Assembly (NCBI RefSeq): GCF_021729015.1
Contig: NZ_JAJQQZ010000001.1
Location: 186,001-250,000 of the forward strand
Reading direction: 5' to 3'
DNA from: Halobacterium rubrum
Lineage (GTDB): Archaea; Halobacteriota; Halobacteria; Halobacteriales; Halobacteriaceae
DNA length: 64,000 nt
Part shown: positions 8,139 through 16,782 of the stretch, in pieces
Layout: each line of letters begins with the position of its first letter
Numbering within the stretch: position 1 is the first letter of the stretch
Made by a program: the position numbers and the translations under genes
Notes under the pieces: generated by a model
Databases searched by the model: none
Seen by the model: the letters and a program-made list of their open reading frames with translations, nothing else
What the model was told of the DNA's origin: nothing

Positions 8139-10679
8139 CTACTCGCCCTCGGGGGCGACTAGGCCCGACAGCAGGCCGCCCCGGAGCGGCCGGGCGGAGT
8201 TCCCGACGACGACCAGACTGGAGGCCGCCATCGCCACGGCCGCGAACAGCGGGTTCAGCAGCGCGCCCACGGCCAGCGGGACGGCGACGGCGTTGTACGT
8301 GAACGCCCAGCCGAGGTTCTGGCGGATGCGCGACCGGGTGGCGTCAGCGAGCCCGAACAGCTCGGGGACGGCGTCGAGGTCGCCGGTGACGACGGCGTCG
8401 GCGGCGTCGGCGGCGAGTTCGGTGCCGGACGCCATCGCGACGCCGAGGTCGGCGGCGGCGAGCGCGGGCGCGTCGTTGCTGCCGTCGCCGACCATCGCCA
8501 CCGTCGCGTCCTCGCTGTCGCCGACCGCGCGCACCGTCTGTGCCTTCCCCTCGGGCGGGACGCCGGCGAACACGTCCGCGACGGCGTCGTGGTCGCGGAA
8601 CGGCGCAGCGGCCTCGGGGTCGTCGCCCGTCAGCACGACCACGTCACGGCCTTCAGCCGCGAGCTGTTCGACGACCGGTAGCCACTCCTCGCGGGGCTGG
8701 TCGGCCACGGCGAGTACCCCCTTCGCCTCGCCGTCCCAGCCGACGACTGTGGGCACGCCCTCGCTCGCCGCCACGGCGTCCCGGACTGTCCCGGGCACGG
8801 CCCAGTCAGCGAACAACTCCGGGTGACCGACGAGCACGCGGTCGCCGTCGACAGTGCCGGCGACGCCCCGCGGTTTCCGGTCGAAGTCGGTCACCTCGGC
8901 GTCCGGCGGGTCGGCGCGGTCGGTGACGGCCTCGGCGACCGGGTGCGTGGAGAACTGTTCGACGGCCGCCGCTCGCGCGAGCACGGTCTCTGTCTCGGTG
9001 CCGTCGGCCGCCGTCACGTCCTCGACGGCCATCTCCCCCGTCGTGAGCGTCCCGGTCTTGTCGAGGACGACGGCGTCGACGTCCCGCACGCGCTCGAAGA
9101 CGCCGGCGTCGGTGACGACCACGCCCGCGTCGAGCGCTTCCCGGACGCCCGCCGACACGGCCAGCGGCGTGGCGAGCCCGAGCGCGCACGGGCAGGAGAC
9201 GACGAGGACCGCGACGCCCGTGAGCACGGCGGCCGCGACGCCGGCACCCGCCCAGAGGTAGTAGGCGGCCGTGGCGATGGCGACCACCACCACGAGCGGG
9301 ACGAAGACGGCGGCGAGCCGGTCGGCGACCTGCTGGACGCCCGGCCGCGAGCTCCGGATGTCCCACAGCAGGTCGACCAGCCGGGCGGCCGTCGACCCGG
9401 CGCCCTCGCCCGCCTCGACGACGAGCGCATCGTCGGTGACGACGGTGCCGCCGACAACCCCGTCGCCGGGCCGCTTCGTGTCCGGGACGGACTCGCCCGT
9501 GACGAGGGACTCGTCGACGGCCGCAGCGCCCTCGGCGACGGTGCCGTCGACGGGGACGCGCTCGCCGGCGCGCACCACGACCTCGTCGCCCGTCTCGAGG
9601 TCGTCGACGGCGACGGTCTCGGTGGCGCCGTCGCCGGTCCGCCTGCGGGTCTCGTCGACGCGCGCGGCGGCGAACGCCGACAGGCCGGAGACGGCGCGGG
9701 CCTTCACGCGCTCCTCGATGCGGTTGCCGAGCGTGACGACGAGCACCACCATCACGGCGACGTCGAAGTAGACGTGCGCGCTGCCGGCCGCCCACGCCAC
9801 CACCGAGTACCCCCACGCTGCGAGCACGGCGAGCGCGACGAGCAGGTCCATGTTCGGGCGGCCGGCGCGCAGGCTCACGTACGCGCCCCTGAGGAACGGC
9901 CGGCCGGTGTAGAAGACGACGACGGTGGCGAGCGCGGCGACGACCGGGACGACGCTCCCGACGGAGAGCGCGTCGGCGTTGAGGATGGCCGCGAACGACA
10001 CGCTCTGGAGCACGGCGAGCAGCGCCACCGCTTCGAGCAGCCCGAACACGAGCCCGAACGTCACCGCGCAGTAGACGGTGCCGAGCGCGAGCGTGGCGGC
10101 GAGCACCCCGAGTTCGGTCGTCGGCGCGAGGTCGAGGTAGGAGCCGTACAGCACGAGCCCGTAGCCGAGCATCACGACCATCCCGAGCAGACTCCCGACG
10201 ACCACCCGGAGGTCGTCGCCGAGCCACCCCTCGGACCCGCTGGCTCCCGCCGCCTCGCTCTCGTCGTCCGGGAGCGACGCGCCGTACCCCAGCCGGTCGA
10301 AGATGCCGGGCAGGTCGGCGGGGTCGGTGGTCTCCGGGTCGTAGGCCACGCGGGCGGCGTCCGTCGCGTAGCTCACGTCGGCGTCGTGGACGCCGTCCGT
10401 GCTCGCCGCCTCGTCCTCGAGGAACAGCTCGCAGGCCGAACAGTGGAGGCCGTCGACGTCGAGGTAAGCGGTCTCGGCGCTCTCGGGCACGTCGCGGCCG
10501 CTCGCGTCGTCGCTCACGTCGGTCCTGTCGAGGTCGTCGGGGTCGGCGGCCGAGACGTCGTCGAGCCGGCGGCCGACCTCCAGACAGCCACGGCAGCAGT
10601 ACTCGCCGTCGACGCCGCCGTCGGTGACCGGCGGGTCGGGCGTCGGGAGGTCGCAGAGCGCGCACTGGCTCACCGCCAC
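8139..10679 (-). CDS. Copper-type P1B ATPase (CopA/CcoI-like)
   Basis: ATP-driven heavy-metal exporter in the cytoplasmic membrane, most likely for Cu(I). 846 residues. N-terminal Cys-rich domain (CALC at 6-9 and CCRGC at 28-32), then a heavy-metal-associated domain with GLHCSAC (Cys 80 and 83), about eight membrane segments, the transport motif SCPCALG, TGES in the actuator domain, DKTGTLT phosphorylation loop, STHP and GDGSNDAPAL. The N-terminal CxxC...CCxxC domain ahead of the HMA is typical of the CcoI/FixI branch that loads copper into haem-copper oxidases, so a role in oxidase assembly rather than detoxification is possible. Start GTG 10679; a second GTG lies two codons later. Confidence 0.9.
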   Translation of the reverse strand: MAVSQCALCDLPTPDPPVTDGGVDGEYCCRGCLEVGRRLDDVSAADPDDLDRTDVSDDASGRDVPESAETAYLDVDGLHCSACELFLEDEAASTDGVHDADVSYATDAARVAYDPETTDPADLPGIFDRLGYGASLPDDESEAAGASGSEGWLGDDLRVVVGSLLGMVVMLGYGLVLYGSYLDLAPTTELGVLAATLALGTVYCAVTFGLVFGLLEAVALLAVLQSVSFAAILNADALSVGSVVPVVAALATVVVFYTGRPFLRGAYVSLRAGRPNMDLLVALAVLAAWGYSVVAWAAGSAHVYFDVAVMVVLVVTLGNRIEERVKARAVSGLSAFAAARVDETRRRTGDGATETVAVDDLETGDEVVVRAGERVPVDGTVAEGAAAVDESLVTGESVPDTKRPGDGVVGGTVVTDDALVVEAGEGAGSTAARLVDLLWDIRSSRPGVQQVADRLAAVFVPLVVVVAIATAAYYLWAGAGVAAAVLTGVAVLVVSCPCALGLATPLAVSAGVREALDAGVVVTDAGVFERVRDVDAVVLDKTGTLTTGEMAVEDVTAADGTETETVLARAAAVEQFSTHPVAEAVTDRADPPDAEVTDFDRKPRGVAGTVDGDRVLVGHPELFADWAVPGTVRDAVAASEGVPTVVGWDGEAKGVLAVADQPREEWLPVVEQLAAEGRDVVVLTGDDPEAAAPFRDHDAVADVFAGVPPEGKAQTVRAVGDSEDATVAMVGDGSNDAPALAAADLGVAMASGTELAADAADAVVTGDLDAVPELFGLADATRSRIRQNLGWAFTYNAVAVPLAVGALLNPLFAAVAMAASSLVVVGNSARPLRGGLLSGLVAPEGE

Positions 10680-10895
10680 TCACCCGTCCTGCTGGCGCCA
10701 CGCTCGGCTGGCCGACGGCCGGCGCGCTGGTGCATACCCGGAGGTAGGCAACACCGCCGCAAGCCCCTTCACCCGAACATCTTCCCGCGCGTTCCCGGCG
10801 GGTCGGAGTGCCGCCGCTGGCCCGGAACTGCCGGCAAACCCTGCCGGCTACGGGGAATCCGCAACGGCCTTGACGGGGCTGGCCCACCCGCGAGT

Positions 10896-12140
10896 GTGGA
10901 CCGGGACCAACTGCAGTTCTACTCGCTGTACGTCTCGCGGTTCGCCGGCGGCTTCGGGTTCAGCGCGCTCGCCCTGCTGCTCCCGAAGTACGCCAACGAA
11001 CTGGTCGCCTCCGACCTCATGATCGGGCTGTTCTACACGGGGTTCACGGCGACCCAGGCGCTCGTCGTCGTGCCGCTCGCGTGGGCCGGCGACCGCTACG
11101 ACAAACGCGCCATCTTCCTCGGCCTGCTCGGGTTCGGCGTCGTCGTCTCGCTGGCGTTCACGCTCGTCGGCACGTCCTGGCAGCTCGTCGCCGTGCGCGG
11201 CGGGCAGGGCATCCTCGCCACCGGCATGGGGCTGTTGAGTCTCTCGCTGGTCGGCGAACTCGCCTCGAAAGGCACCCGCGCGAACTACATCGGGAAGGCC
11301 AACGCCTGGCGGTTCGCCGCCTCCCTGTTCGGGTTCGGCGCCGCCGGCGTGCTCTACGACCTCTACGGCTTCGAGCCCGTCTTCTACGTGCTCGCGGTGC
11401 TGTTCGTCGTCGCCTTCGTCGCAGTCTGGTTCCTGCTCGACGCCGACGACACCCGCATCCGGGGGTTCCCGTTCAGCGACCTCGCCGTGAACCGTCGCAT
11501 CCTCACCCTCACCAGCTTCCGCGCGCAGTACGCCGTCGCCGTCACCCTCGTCCGGTCGTGGGTCGCCGTCTACGCCGGCCTCGAAGCCTCCCGGGGCGGG
11601 CTGGCGTACACCGGCGTCGTGCTCGCCGTCGTGCTCAGCGCGGAGAAGTTCACGAACATGCTCTGCCAGCCGCACACCGGCCGGCTCTCCGACCGCTTCG
11701 GTCGGTCGCTGTTCGTCGCCGCCGGCGGCGCGGGCTACGGCGTCGTCGCGATGCTCGTCCCGTTCACGCCCGCCGTCGGGAACGCGCTCGGGCTGGCCGC
11801 CTCCGCGCCCTTCCTCGGCGAACTCTCCCCGGCGTTCCTCCCGCTGCTGGCGGTCAACGGTCTGCTCGGCGTCGCCGACTCCTTCCGGGAGCCCGCGAGC
11901 ATGGCGCTGTTCGCCGACGAGGGCATCGACGGCGAGGGGGTCGCCTCCTCGTTCGGCATCCGCGAACTCGTCTGGCGGCCGGGCAGCGTGCTCGCGCCCG
12001 TGCTCGGCGGCTGGCTGATGGGCCAGTTCGGCATCGAGTGGGCGTTCTACGTCGGCGGCGCGTTCGCGCTCACCGGCGTCGCCACCTTCGTCGCGGTGCT
12101 CGTGCGCTCGCACGGCGCCGAAGCCCTCACCGAGTGGTAG
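10896..12140 (+). CDS. MFS transporter
   Basis: Twelve-segment major facilitator of 414 residues. Start GTG 10896 gives MDRDQLQFYSLYVSRFAGG; longer upstream reading has no membrane-protein character. The loop between segments 2 and 3 contains AWAGDRYDKRAIFLG, and the second half repeats it as HTGRLSDRFGRSLFVA, the classical MFS GxxxDRxGRR-type motifs. NSFREPAS-like DSFREPASMALFADE and SFGIRELVWRPGSV in segments 10-11 resemble drug/sugar exporters, but the substrate cannot be told. It stands alone, divergent from the copper ATPase, with TTGAC at about 10869-10873 as a weak promoter element. Confidence 0.9.
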   Translation: MDRDQLQFYSLYVSRFAGGFGFSALALLLPKYANELVASDLMIGLFYTGFTATQALVVVPLAWAGDRYDKRAIFLGLLGFGVVVSLAFTLVGTSWQLVAVRGGQGILATGMGLLSLSLVGELASKGTRANYIGKANAWRFAASLFGFGAAGVLYDLYGFEPVFYVLAVLFVVAFVAVWFLLDADDTRIRGFPFSDLAVNRRILTLTSFRAQYAVAVTLVRSWVAVYAGLEASRGGLAYTGVVLAVVLSAEKFTNMLCQPHTGRLSDRFGRSLFVAAGGAGYGVVAMLVPFTPAVGNALGLAASAPFLGELSPAFLPLLAVNGLLGVADSFREPASMALFADEGIDGEGVASSFGIRELVWRPGSVLAPVLGGWLMGQFGIEWAFYVGGAFALTGVATFVAVLVRSHGAEALTEW

Positions 12141-12212
12141 CAGACCTCTCGGGTTTCCGAGTGAAATCCCCTTCAGCGAACACCTAACTCTCCGTGGGTG
12201 CCTTGTCCGGGT

Positions 12213-12806
12213 ATGCCCGGCCCAGCGTTCGCGGAGGGCGACGCCGTCTCCCTCCACCCGATCGAGGACGAGGACCACGAGTTCATCCAGCGCTACCGCA
12301 ACCATCCCGACGTGCGGGTGCCGCTGACCGACACCCGCATCCGGACGCTCGGTGACGTCGCCGAGTCGGTCGAAGAGGACGACTACCGGTTCCTCATCTG
12401 CGTGGACGAACGAAGTGAGTCCACCGAAAACGCGAGCGGGGACGCAGGACCCGCGAGCAGCGTGGACGACGAGGACGGCGACGACCCGACGCCGGTCGGC
12501 GAGGTGGCATTCGCGTACGTCCACCAGGAGGGCGAGCGCGGCGCCCTGATGTACTGGGTGGCGCCCGAGCACCGGGGCAACGGCTACGTCACGGAGGCCA
12601 CCGAACTGTTCCTGGACTACGCGTTCCGGGAGTGCGGGTTCCACAAGGTGACCGCCCGGGTGCTCGCGTCGAACGAGGCGTCGGCCGGCGCGCTGGAGAA
12701 ACTCGGGTTCCAGCAGGAGGGCCGACGCCGCGAGAACGCGGTCGTCGACGGCGAGCGCGAGGACATGTTCACGTACGGCTTGCTCGCCCGCGAGTGGCTG
12801 AACTGA
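12213..12806 (+). CDS. GNAT N-acetyltransferase (RimJ/RimL-like), tandem copy 1
   Basis: Transfers acetyl from acetyl-CoA to an amine, probably a protein N-terminus or small molecule. 197 residues from ATG 12213, the start that matches its tandem paralogue (MPGPAF). Contains LHPIEDEDHEFIQRYRNHPDVR, ALMYWVAPEHRGNGYVTEATELFL (acetyl-CoA loop with R/Q-x-x-G-x-G/A-like PEHRGNGY) and HKVTARVLASNEASAGALEKLGF, as in RimJ/RimL relatives. Compared with copy 2 it has about 25 extra residues (ERSESTENASGDAGPASSVD) just before the central strand, encoded by two stem-loop elements at 12403-12454. CACCTAACT at about 12181-12189 is at TATA distance. Confidence 0.9.
   Translation: MPGPAFAEGDAVSLHPIEDEDHEFIQRYRNHPDVRVPLTDTRIRTLGDVAESVEEDDYRFLICVDERSESTENASGDAGPASSVDDEDGDDPTPVGEVAFAYVHQEGERGALMYWVAPEHRGNGYVTEATELFLDYAFRECGFHKVTARVLASNEASAGALEKLGFQQEGRRRENAVVDGEREDMFTYGLLAREWLN
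12403..12454 (+). repeat. Two stem-loop elements inserted in frame in GNAT copy 1
   Basis: 12403-12423: stem TGGAC/GTCCA around core GAACGAAGTGA. 12436-12454: stem GCGGG/CCCGC around the shorter core GACGCAGGA. The adjacent paralogue at 12870-13406 lacks this block, which directly shows it as an insertion (or loss in the other copy). Confidence 0.8.
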
Positions 12807-12869
12807 CGGCGCGCGAACAGGAATTCGGTTCAGCGAGGCTATAACTGGCCGTCCGTGCAAGTCTGGGGT

Positions 12870-13406
12870 ATGCCCGGTCCAGCGTTCACCACCGGCGAGC
12901 GGGTGTCCCTGCACCCCATCGAGGACGAGGACCACGAGTTCCTCCAGCGCGGCCGCAACCACCCCGAGGTGCGCGTGCCGCTGACCGACACCGACGTCCA
13001 CACCATCGACGACGTCGCGGAGCTGGTCGACGACGCCGACCAGCACTTCCTCGTCTGCGAGAAGCCAGACGGCGACGAGGCGCCGACCCGGGTCGGTGTC
13101 GTGGCGTTCACGTGGACGAGCGAGCCGCCGAAGTCCGGCGACATGATGTACTGGGTGCTGCCCGAACACCAGGGCAACGGCTACGTCACGGAGGCCACCG
13201 AACTGTTCCTGGACTACGCGTTCCGGGAGTGTGGCTACCACAAGGTGACGGCGCGGGCCCTCGAGACGAACGCGGCCTCCATCGCCGTTCTGGAGAAACT
13301 CGGATTCCAGCGGGAGGGCACGCTGCGCGACGACCACTTCGTCGACGGCGACCTCGTCGACGCCCACGCGTTCGGCCTGCTTGCCGACGAGTGGCTCGCG
13401 GAGTGA
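12870..13406 (+). CDS. GNAT N-acetyltransferase (RimJ/RimL-like), tandem copy 2
   Basis: 178 residues from ATG 12870, closely related to the gene just upstream: both start MPGPAF, share LHPIEDEDHEF, YWVxPEHxGNGYVTEATELFLDYAFREC and HKVTAR, and even keep near-identical codons, so this is a tandem duplication. It lacks the insertion found in copy 1 (FLVCEKPDGDEAPTRVGVVAF is continuous). CTATAACTG at 12838-12846 lies 27 bp before the ATG, so it has its own leaderless promoter. Acceptor substrate unknown. It ends 2 bp from the convergent gene at 13409. Confidence 0.9.
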   Translation: MPGPAFTTGERVSLHPIEDEDHEFLQRGRNHPEVRVPLTDTDVHTIDDVAELVDDADQHFLVCEKPDGDEAPTRVGVVAFTWTSEPPKSGDMMYWVLPEHQGNGYVTEATELFLDYAFRECGYHKVTARALETNAASIAVLEKLGFQREGTLRDDHFVDGDLVDAHAFGLLADEWLAE

Positions 13407-13408
13407 GC

Positions 13409-13801
13409 CTACGCCTCGCCGAAGGCGACCCGGCGGACTGACGCGACGAACTCCGTCAGCGACTGCGCCACGCGGGCATCCAGTTCGACGAGCATCCCGC
13501 GCTGGCCGGCGGCGTCGCCGGTCGGCCGGAGGTGCATCACGGCGGCCTCGTCCCGTATCTGGATGCTCGCGCGTTCGGGCCCCAGCGTCCCCCAGCGGTC
13601 GTCCTCGGGCGCCGTGGTCGTCGCGCGAATCGACTCGTGGACGGCGCCGAAGCGTTTTGCGACGTCGTCCTCGAGGTCGCTGCGAGCGTACCTGACGTCG
13701 AGGTCGTCGCCGTCGTAGACAGCGACCCCCCGCAGGCCGTCCTGAGCGCGGTCGTGGACGTACGCCTGCACTTCCCGGGGTCTGAGCGAACCGTCGGCCA
13801 T
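13409..13801 (-). CDS. Conserved haloarchaeal-type protein of unknown function
   Basis: 130 residues from ATG 13801. Soluble, acidic and mixed alpha/beta: SLRPREVQAYVHDRAQDGLRGVAVYDG, then DLDVRYARSDLEDDVAKRFGAVHESI, a strand ASIQIRDEAAVMHLRP, a Gly-containing turn and a C-terminal helix ELDARVAQSLTEFVASV. The pattern suggests a small two-layer sandwich, and I recall unnamed haloarchaeal proteins of this size and shape, but I cannot assign a family. It has no partner: a GNAT gene converges on it and an Fe-S oxidoreductase ends 56 bp downstream on the same strand. Confidence 0.7.
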   Translation of the reverse strand: MADGSLRPREVQAYVHDRAQDGLRGVAVYDGDDLDVRYARSDLEDDVAKRFGAVHESIRATTTAPEDDRWGTLGPERASIQIRDEAAVMHLRPTGDAAGQRGMLVELDARVAQSLTEFVASVRRVAFGEA

Positions 13802-13857
13802 ACGGTCCTGTTGGAGGGCTGACGGAAAACTGTTCGGTCGGCGGACAGGTCGGCCGG

Positions 13858-15993
13858 TCAGTCGGCGGCCGCCGACGTGGCGCTGGCGTCGCTCGCAGCG
13901 CCGCCGTCTTTCGCCTCGATGGCCTCCACGAGCAGCTCCGTGACGTCCGTGATCTCGATGTCGTCCTCGTAGCCGCCGGTCTTCCGACCGTCCTCGTACA
14001 TCGTCATGCACATCGGGCACGCGACGACGAACCGGTCGACGTCCGGCCCGGCGTCGGTGTCCTCCAGCGCCTCCCGGATGCGCTCCTCGCTGGGCTTGGG
14101 CTCCTCGTCGAAGTCCATCCAGAGGCCGCCGCCGCCGCCACCGCAGCAGAACGAATCGCTGCGGTTCCGCGGCATCTCGTCGAGGGTCACGCCCGTTGCG
14201 CGCACGACCTCCCGGGGCGCCTCGAACTCGCCGTTGTACCGGCCGAGGTGGCAGGGGTCGTGGTACGTGACGGTGTCGTCGAGTTCCGTGCCCGAGAGCC
14301 CGAGCGCGCCCCGGTTCACGAGGTCTTCGACGACCTGCGTGTAGTGGTAGACCGAATCGGCGTCCTCGAAGCCGAACTGGTCGTACTCGTTGCTGAACGT
14401 GTTGTACGAGTGCGGGTCCGTGCAGACGACCTTCTCGTAGTCGCACTCGCGGAACGCCTCGATGTTCTCCTCGGCGACCATCTCGAAGAGCCCCTCCTCG
14501 CCCACGCGGCGGATGTCGTTGCCGTCGTTTTGCTCGTCCTCGTAGAGGATGCCGTAGTCGACGCCGGCCGCCTCGAAGACCTTCGCCAGGGAGCGCGCGA
14601 CGTGCTGGTTGCGCTCGTCGTAGCTCGGGTAGTCGCCGACGTACCAGAGGTACTCGACGTCCTGCTCGCGGGCGTCGGGCACCTCGAAGTCGAGTTCCTC
14701 GGTCCAGTCCGGGCGCTTCCGGTCGGGTTCGCCGAACGTGTTGCCCTTCTGGAAGACGTTCATGACGGCCTCCTCGACGTTCTTGTTCATCTGGCCGGAC
14801 TCCGTGAGCCGGCGGTTCATCTCCGTGAACTGCGTGACGTGCTCGATGTCCACCGGGCAGGCGTCCATACACGCCATACAGGACATGCAGGACTCCATCG
14901 TCTCCGCGTCGATAACGGAGGTGCCGCCGTCGGCGACGATGTCGACCTCCTCGCGCTCGCCGGACTCCAGGCCCTCCCGGTAGGACTTCAGGTCGAGAAT
15001 CACGTCCCGGGGGTCCAGCGGGCGGCCGGCGGCCTTCGCCGGACACGCCGACGAACACCGGCCGCACTTCGTGCAGGCGTCGTGGTCGAGCAGCTGTTTC
15101 CACGAGAAGTCCTCGATCTCGGAGGGCCCGATCTCCTCGGGGCTGGCGTCCTCGGGGACGCGCGGCAGCCGGCGGCCGGCGTCCTCGTCGCGCGCCACGA
15201 GGTTCGCGTAACTGGAGATCATGTGGAACGGCTTCGCGTACGGAATCGCGGCGACGAACGCCAGCGCCAGAATCGAGTGGCTCCACCAGACGACGGGGTA
15301 GGCCGACGCCGCCATCGACGCGTCGACGCCGGCGACCGCCAGTACGTCGGCGACGAACCAGCCGACGAACGACACCGTCTCGAACTCCGGCCGGCCGGTG
15401 CCGAGGATGCGGACGCCCTCGGTGAGGTAGCCGCCGACGCCCAGCAGGAACAGCGTCCACACGAACGCGTCGTCCTCGAGGCTCGTGTGCTTCCCCCAGA
15501 GGCGCTCGTTGCGCACCCAGTACCGCCGGTAGATGGCGACGCCGACGCCGACGACGAACAGCAGCCCCATCGCGTCCATCACCAGCGAGTACGAGAGGTA
15601 GAAGTCACCGACGAAGAAGGAGGGCTGGCCGAGCGCCTTCGTCCAGATGTCCATGTCGATGGCGAGGATGGTGGTCCCAATGAGCAGCGTCAGGAAGCCC
15701 CAGAGGATGAACGTGTGCATCAGGCCCGCGACCAGGTCGCGGTCGAACTGCTTCTCGTTGGACGCGACGAGTTTCGCGGCCGCCACCACGCGACCGGGGA
15801 GGTTCGACAGCCGCTCGGTCGGGTCCTCGCTCCCCGTCGCGTACGTGGCGAACCGCTGGTAGATGCCGTACAGGAGGATGGCGATGGCCATCGCGGCGAG
15901 CCCGTAGAACATGGCCTCGCCGACGTGGCTGATGCGCCAGAACGTGGGGCGGGTGACCTCGCCCCCCGTCTGCGCCAGCACGGTCGAATACAT
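13858..15993 (-). CDS. Membrane-bound iron-sulfur oxidoreductase (HdrD/GlpC-like with NarI-like anchor)
   Basis: Electron-transfer protein of 711 residues. The N-terminal 260 residues have about six membrane segments resembling a nitrate-reductase gamma-type haem/quinone anchor. Next come a 4Fe-4S dicluster (CTKCGRCSSACPAKA and CMSCMACMDACPVD) and cysteine-rich CCG-type motifs (YHDPCHLGRYNGEF, CCGGGGGGLWMD, CPMCMTMYED) as in heterodisulfide reductase D and GlpC. Such fusions pass electrons from a soluble dehydrogenase or ETF to quinone. Start ATG 15993 rather than an earlier in-frame Met, because the TATA box CTTTATGC at 16017-16024 is 28 bp before it. No partner subunit is adjacent. Confidence 0.85.
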   Translation of the reverse strand: MYSTVLAQTGGEVTRPTFWRISHVGEAMFYGLAAMAIAILLYGIYQRFATYATGSEDPTERLSNLPGRVVAAAKLVASNEKQFDRDLVAGLMHTFILWGFLTLLIGTTILAIDMDIWTKALGQPSFFVGDFYLSYSLVMDAMGLLFVVGVGVAIYRRYWVRNERLWGKHTSLEDDAFVWTLFLLGVGGYLTEGVRILGTGRPEFETVSFVGWFVADVLAVAGVDASMAASAYPVVWWSHSILALAFVAAIPYAKPFHMISSYANLVARDEDAGRRLPRVPEDASPEEIGPSEIEDFSWKQLLDHDACTKCGRCSSACPAKAAGRPLDPRDVILDLKSYREGLESGEREEVDIVADGGTSVIDAETMESCMSCMACMDACPVDIEHVTQFTEMNRRLTESGQMNKNVEEAVMNVFQKGNTFGEPDRKRPDWTEELDFEVPDAREQDVEYLWYVGDYPSYDERNQHVARSLAKVFEAAGVDYGILYEDEQNDGNDIRRVGEEGLFEMVAEENIEAFRECDYEKVVCTDPHSYNTFSNEYDQFGFEDADSVYHYTQVVEDLVNRGALGLSGTELDDTVTYHDPCHLGRYNGEFEAPREVVRATGVTLDEMPRNRSDSFCCGGGGGGLWMDFDEEPKPSEERIREALEDTDAGPDVDRFVVACPMCMTMYEDGRKTGGYEDDIEITDVTELLVEAIEAKDGGAASDASATSAAAD

Positions 15994-16016
15994 ACCAGTA
16001 CGCGTGGGCAGGATTC

Positions 16017-16024
16017 GCATAAAG
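16017..16024 (-). promoter_or_regulatory. TATA box of the Fe-S oxidoreductase gene
   Basis: CTTTATGC on the minus strand, centred 28 bp upstream of ATG 15993. The spacing supports a leaderless transcript and decides the start codon. Confidence 0.65.
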
Positions 16025-16071
16025 GTTGTCAACCGGGAGACCACGGGCTCGGCGTTTGTTTCGGCTGTCTG

Positions 16072-16782
16072 TCACGCGAGCGCGGCGGCGGCGCCGAGTG
16101 CGGCGGCGACGCCGGTCGCCAGCCAGTCGCGGCGGCCGTACGACAGCGGCGGGCTGGTGGGGTTCCAGGCGAAACACCGGGCGCGCAGCGCGACCGCGAG
16201 CCGGTCGGCCCGCGAGAGGGCGCGGCCGAGCCCACCCACCCCCACGAGGCGGATGCGCTCCCGTAGCGAGCGTTCGCCGCCGAGCCGTGCGTTCACGGCG
16301 TCCCGGCGGGCCGCGAGGTCGCCCTGGAGCACCGGCAGGAACCGGAAGACGAGCGCGACGCCGACGCCCGTGGCCGCCCCGAGCTTCCCGGGGAGGAGCC
16401 AGCGGACGGCCGCCCGCGAGTCGCGGACCGGCGTGCTGTAGACGTAGGCGGCGGCCACGAGCAACAGCAGGAGGACGCGGTAGGACGCCAGCGCGGTGTG
16501 GACGGCGGGCGCGACCTCGAACCACGGCTCGCCGAGCCTGAGCCCCGCGACCAGCGGGCTGGCGAGCAGGAACGGCGCAATCACCCGGAACTCGCCGAGG
16601 GCGTCCCGCACGGACGCACCGGCCAGCCGGGGTGCGAACACGGCGAGCGGCGTGAGCACCGCCAGCCCGGGCGCCGTCGTGTGGACGAACGCGGCGGCGG
16701 CGAAGCCCGCCTGCAACGCCAGCTTCGACCGTGGGTCGAGGCGGTGGAGGACGCCGTCGCCCGGCCGGTACGCGAGCGTCAC
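16072..16782 (-). CDS. bioN: ECF transporter transmembrane component EcfT (BioN-like)
   Basis: Membrane coupling subunit of an energy-coupling-factor importer; joins the ATPase to the substrate-binding S component. 236 residues, five to six hydrophobic segments, with the family start YRPGDGVLHRLDPRSKLALQ and two cytoplasmic coupling-helix signatures: QGDLAARRDAVNARLGG and ADRLAVALRARCFAW (Ala-Arg-x type). Its ATG overlaps the ATPase stop by 4 bp and the order is bioY-ATPase-EcfT, so the three are one operon with biotin as the likely substrate. Confidence 0.9.
   Translation of the reverse strand: MTLAYRPGDGVLHRLDPRSKLALQAGFAAAAFVHTTAPGLAVLTPLAVFAPRLAGASVRDALGEFRVIAPFLLASPLVAGLRLGEPWFEVAPAVHTALASYRVLLLLLVAAAYVYSTPVRDSRAAVRWLLPGKLGAATGVGVALVFRFLPVLQGDLAARRDAVNARLGGERSLRERIRLVGVGGLGRALSRADRLAVALRARCFAWNPTSPPLSYGRRDWLATGVAAALGAAAALA

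Noticed and set aside
10820-10860. Direct repeat CTGCCGGC upstream of the MFS gene as a copper-regulator site
   Set aside because: Only two 8-bp copies in very GC-rich DNA, and not conserved in form with known copper operators.
8823-10895. Very long open frame antisense to the copper ATPase, and similar long antisense frames elsewhere
   Set aside because: In GC-rich DNA the strand opposite an acidic-protein gene is open by codon bias. The translations are Arg/His/Pro/Asp-biased without domains, and the sense gene has full family motifs.
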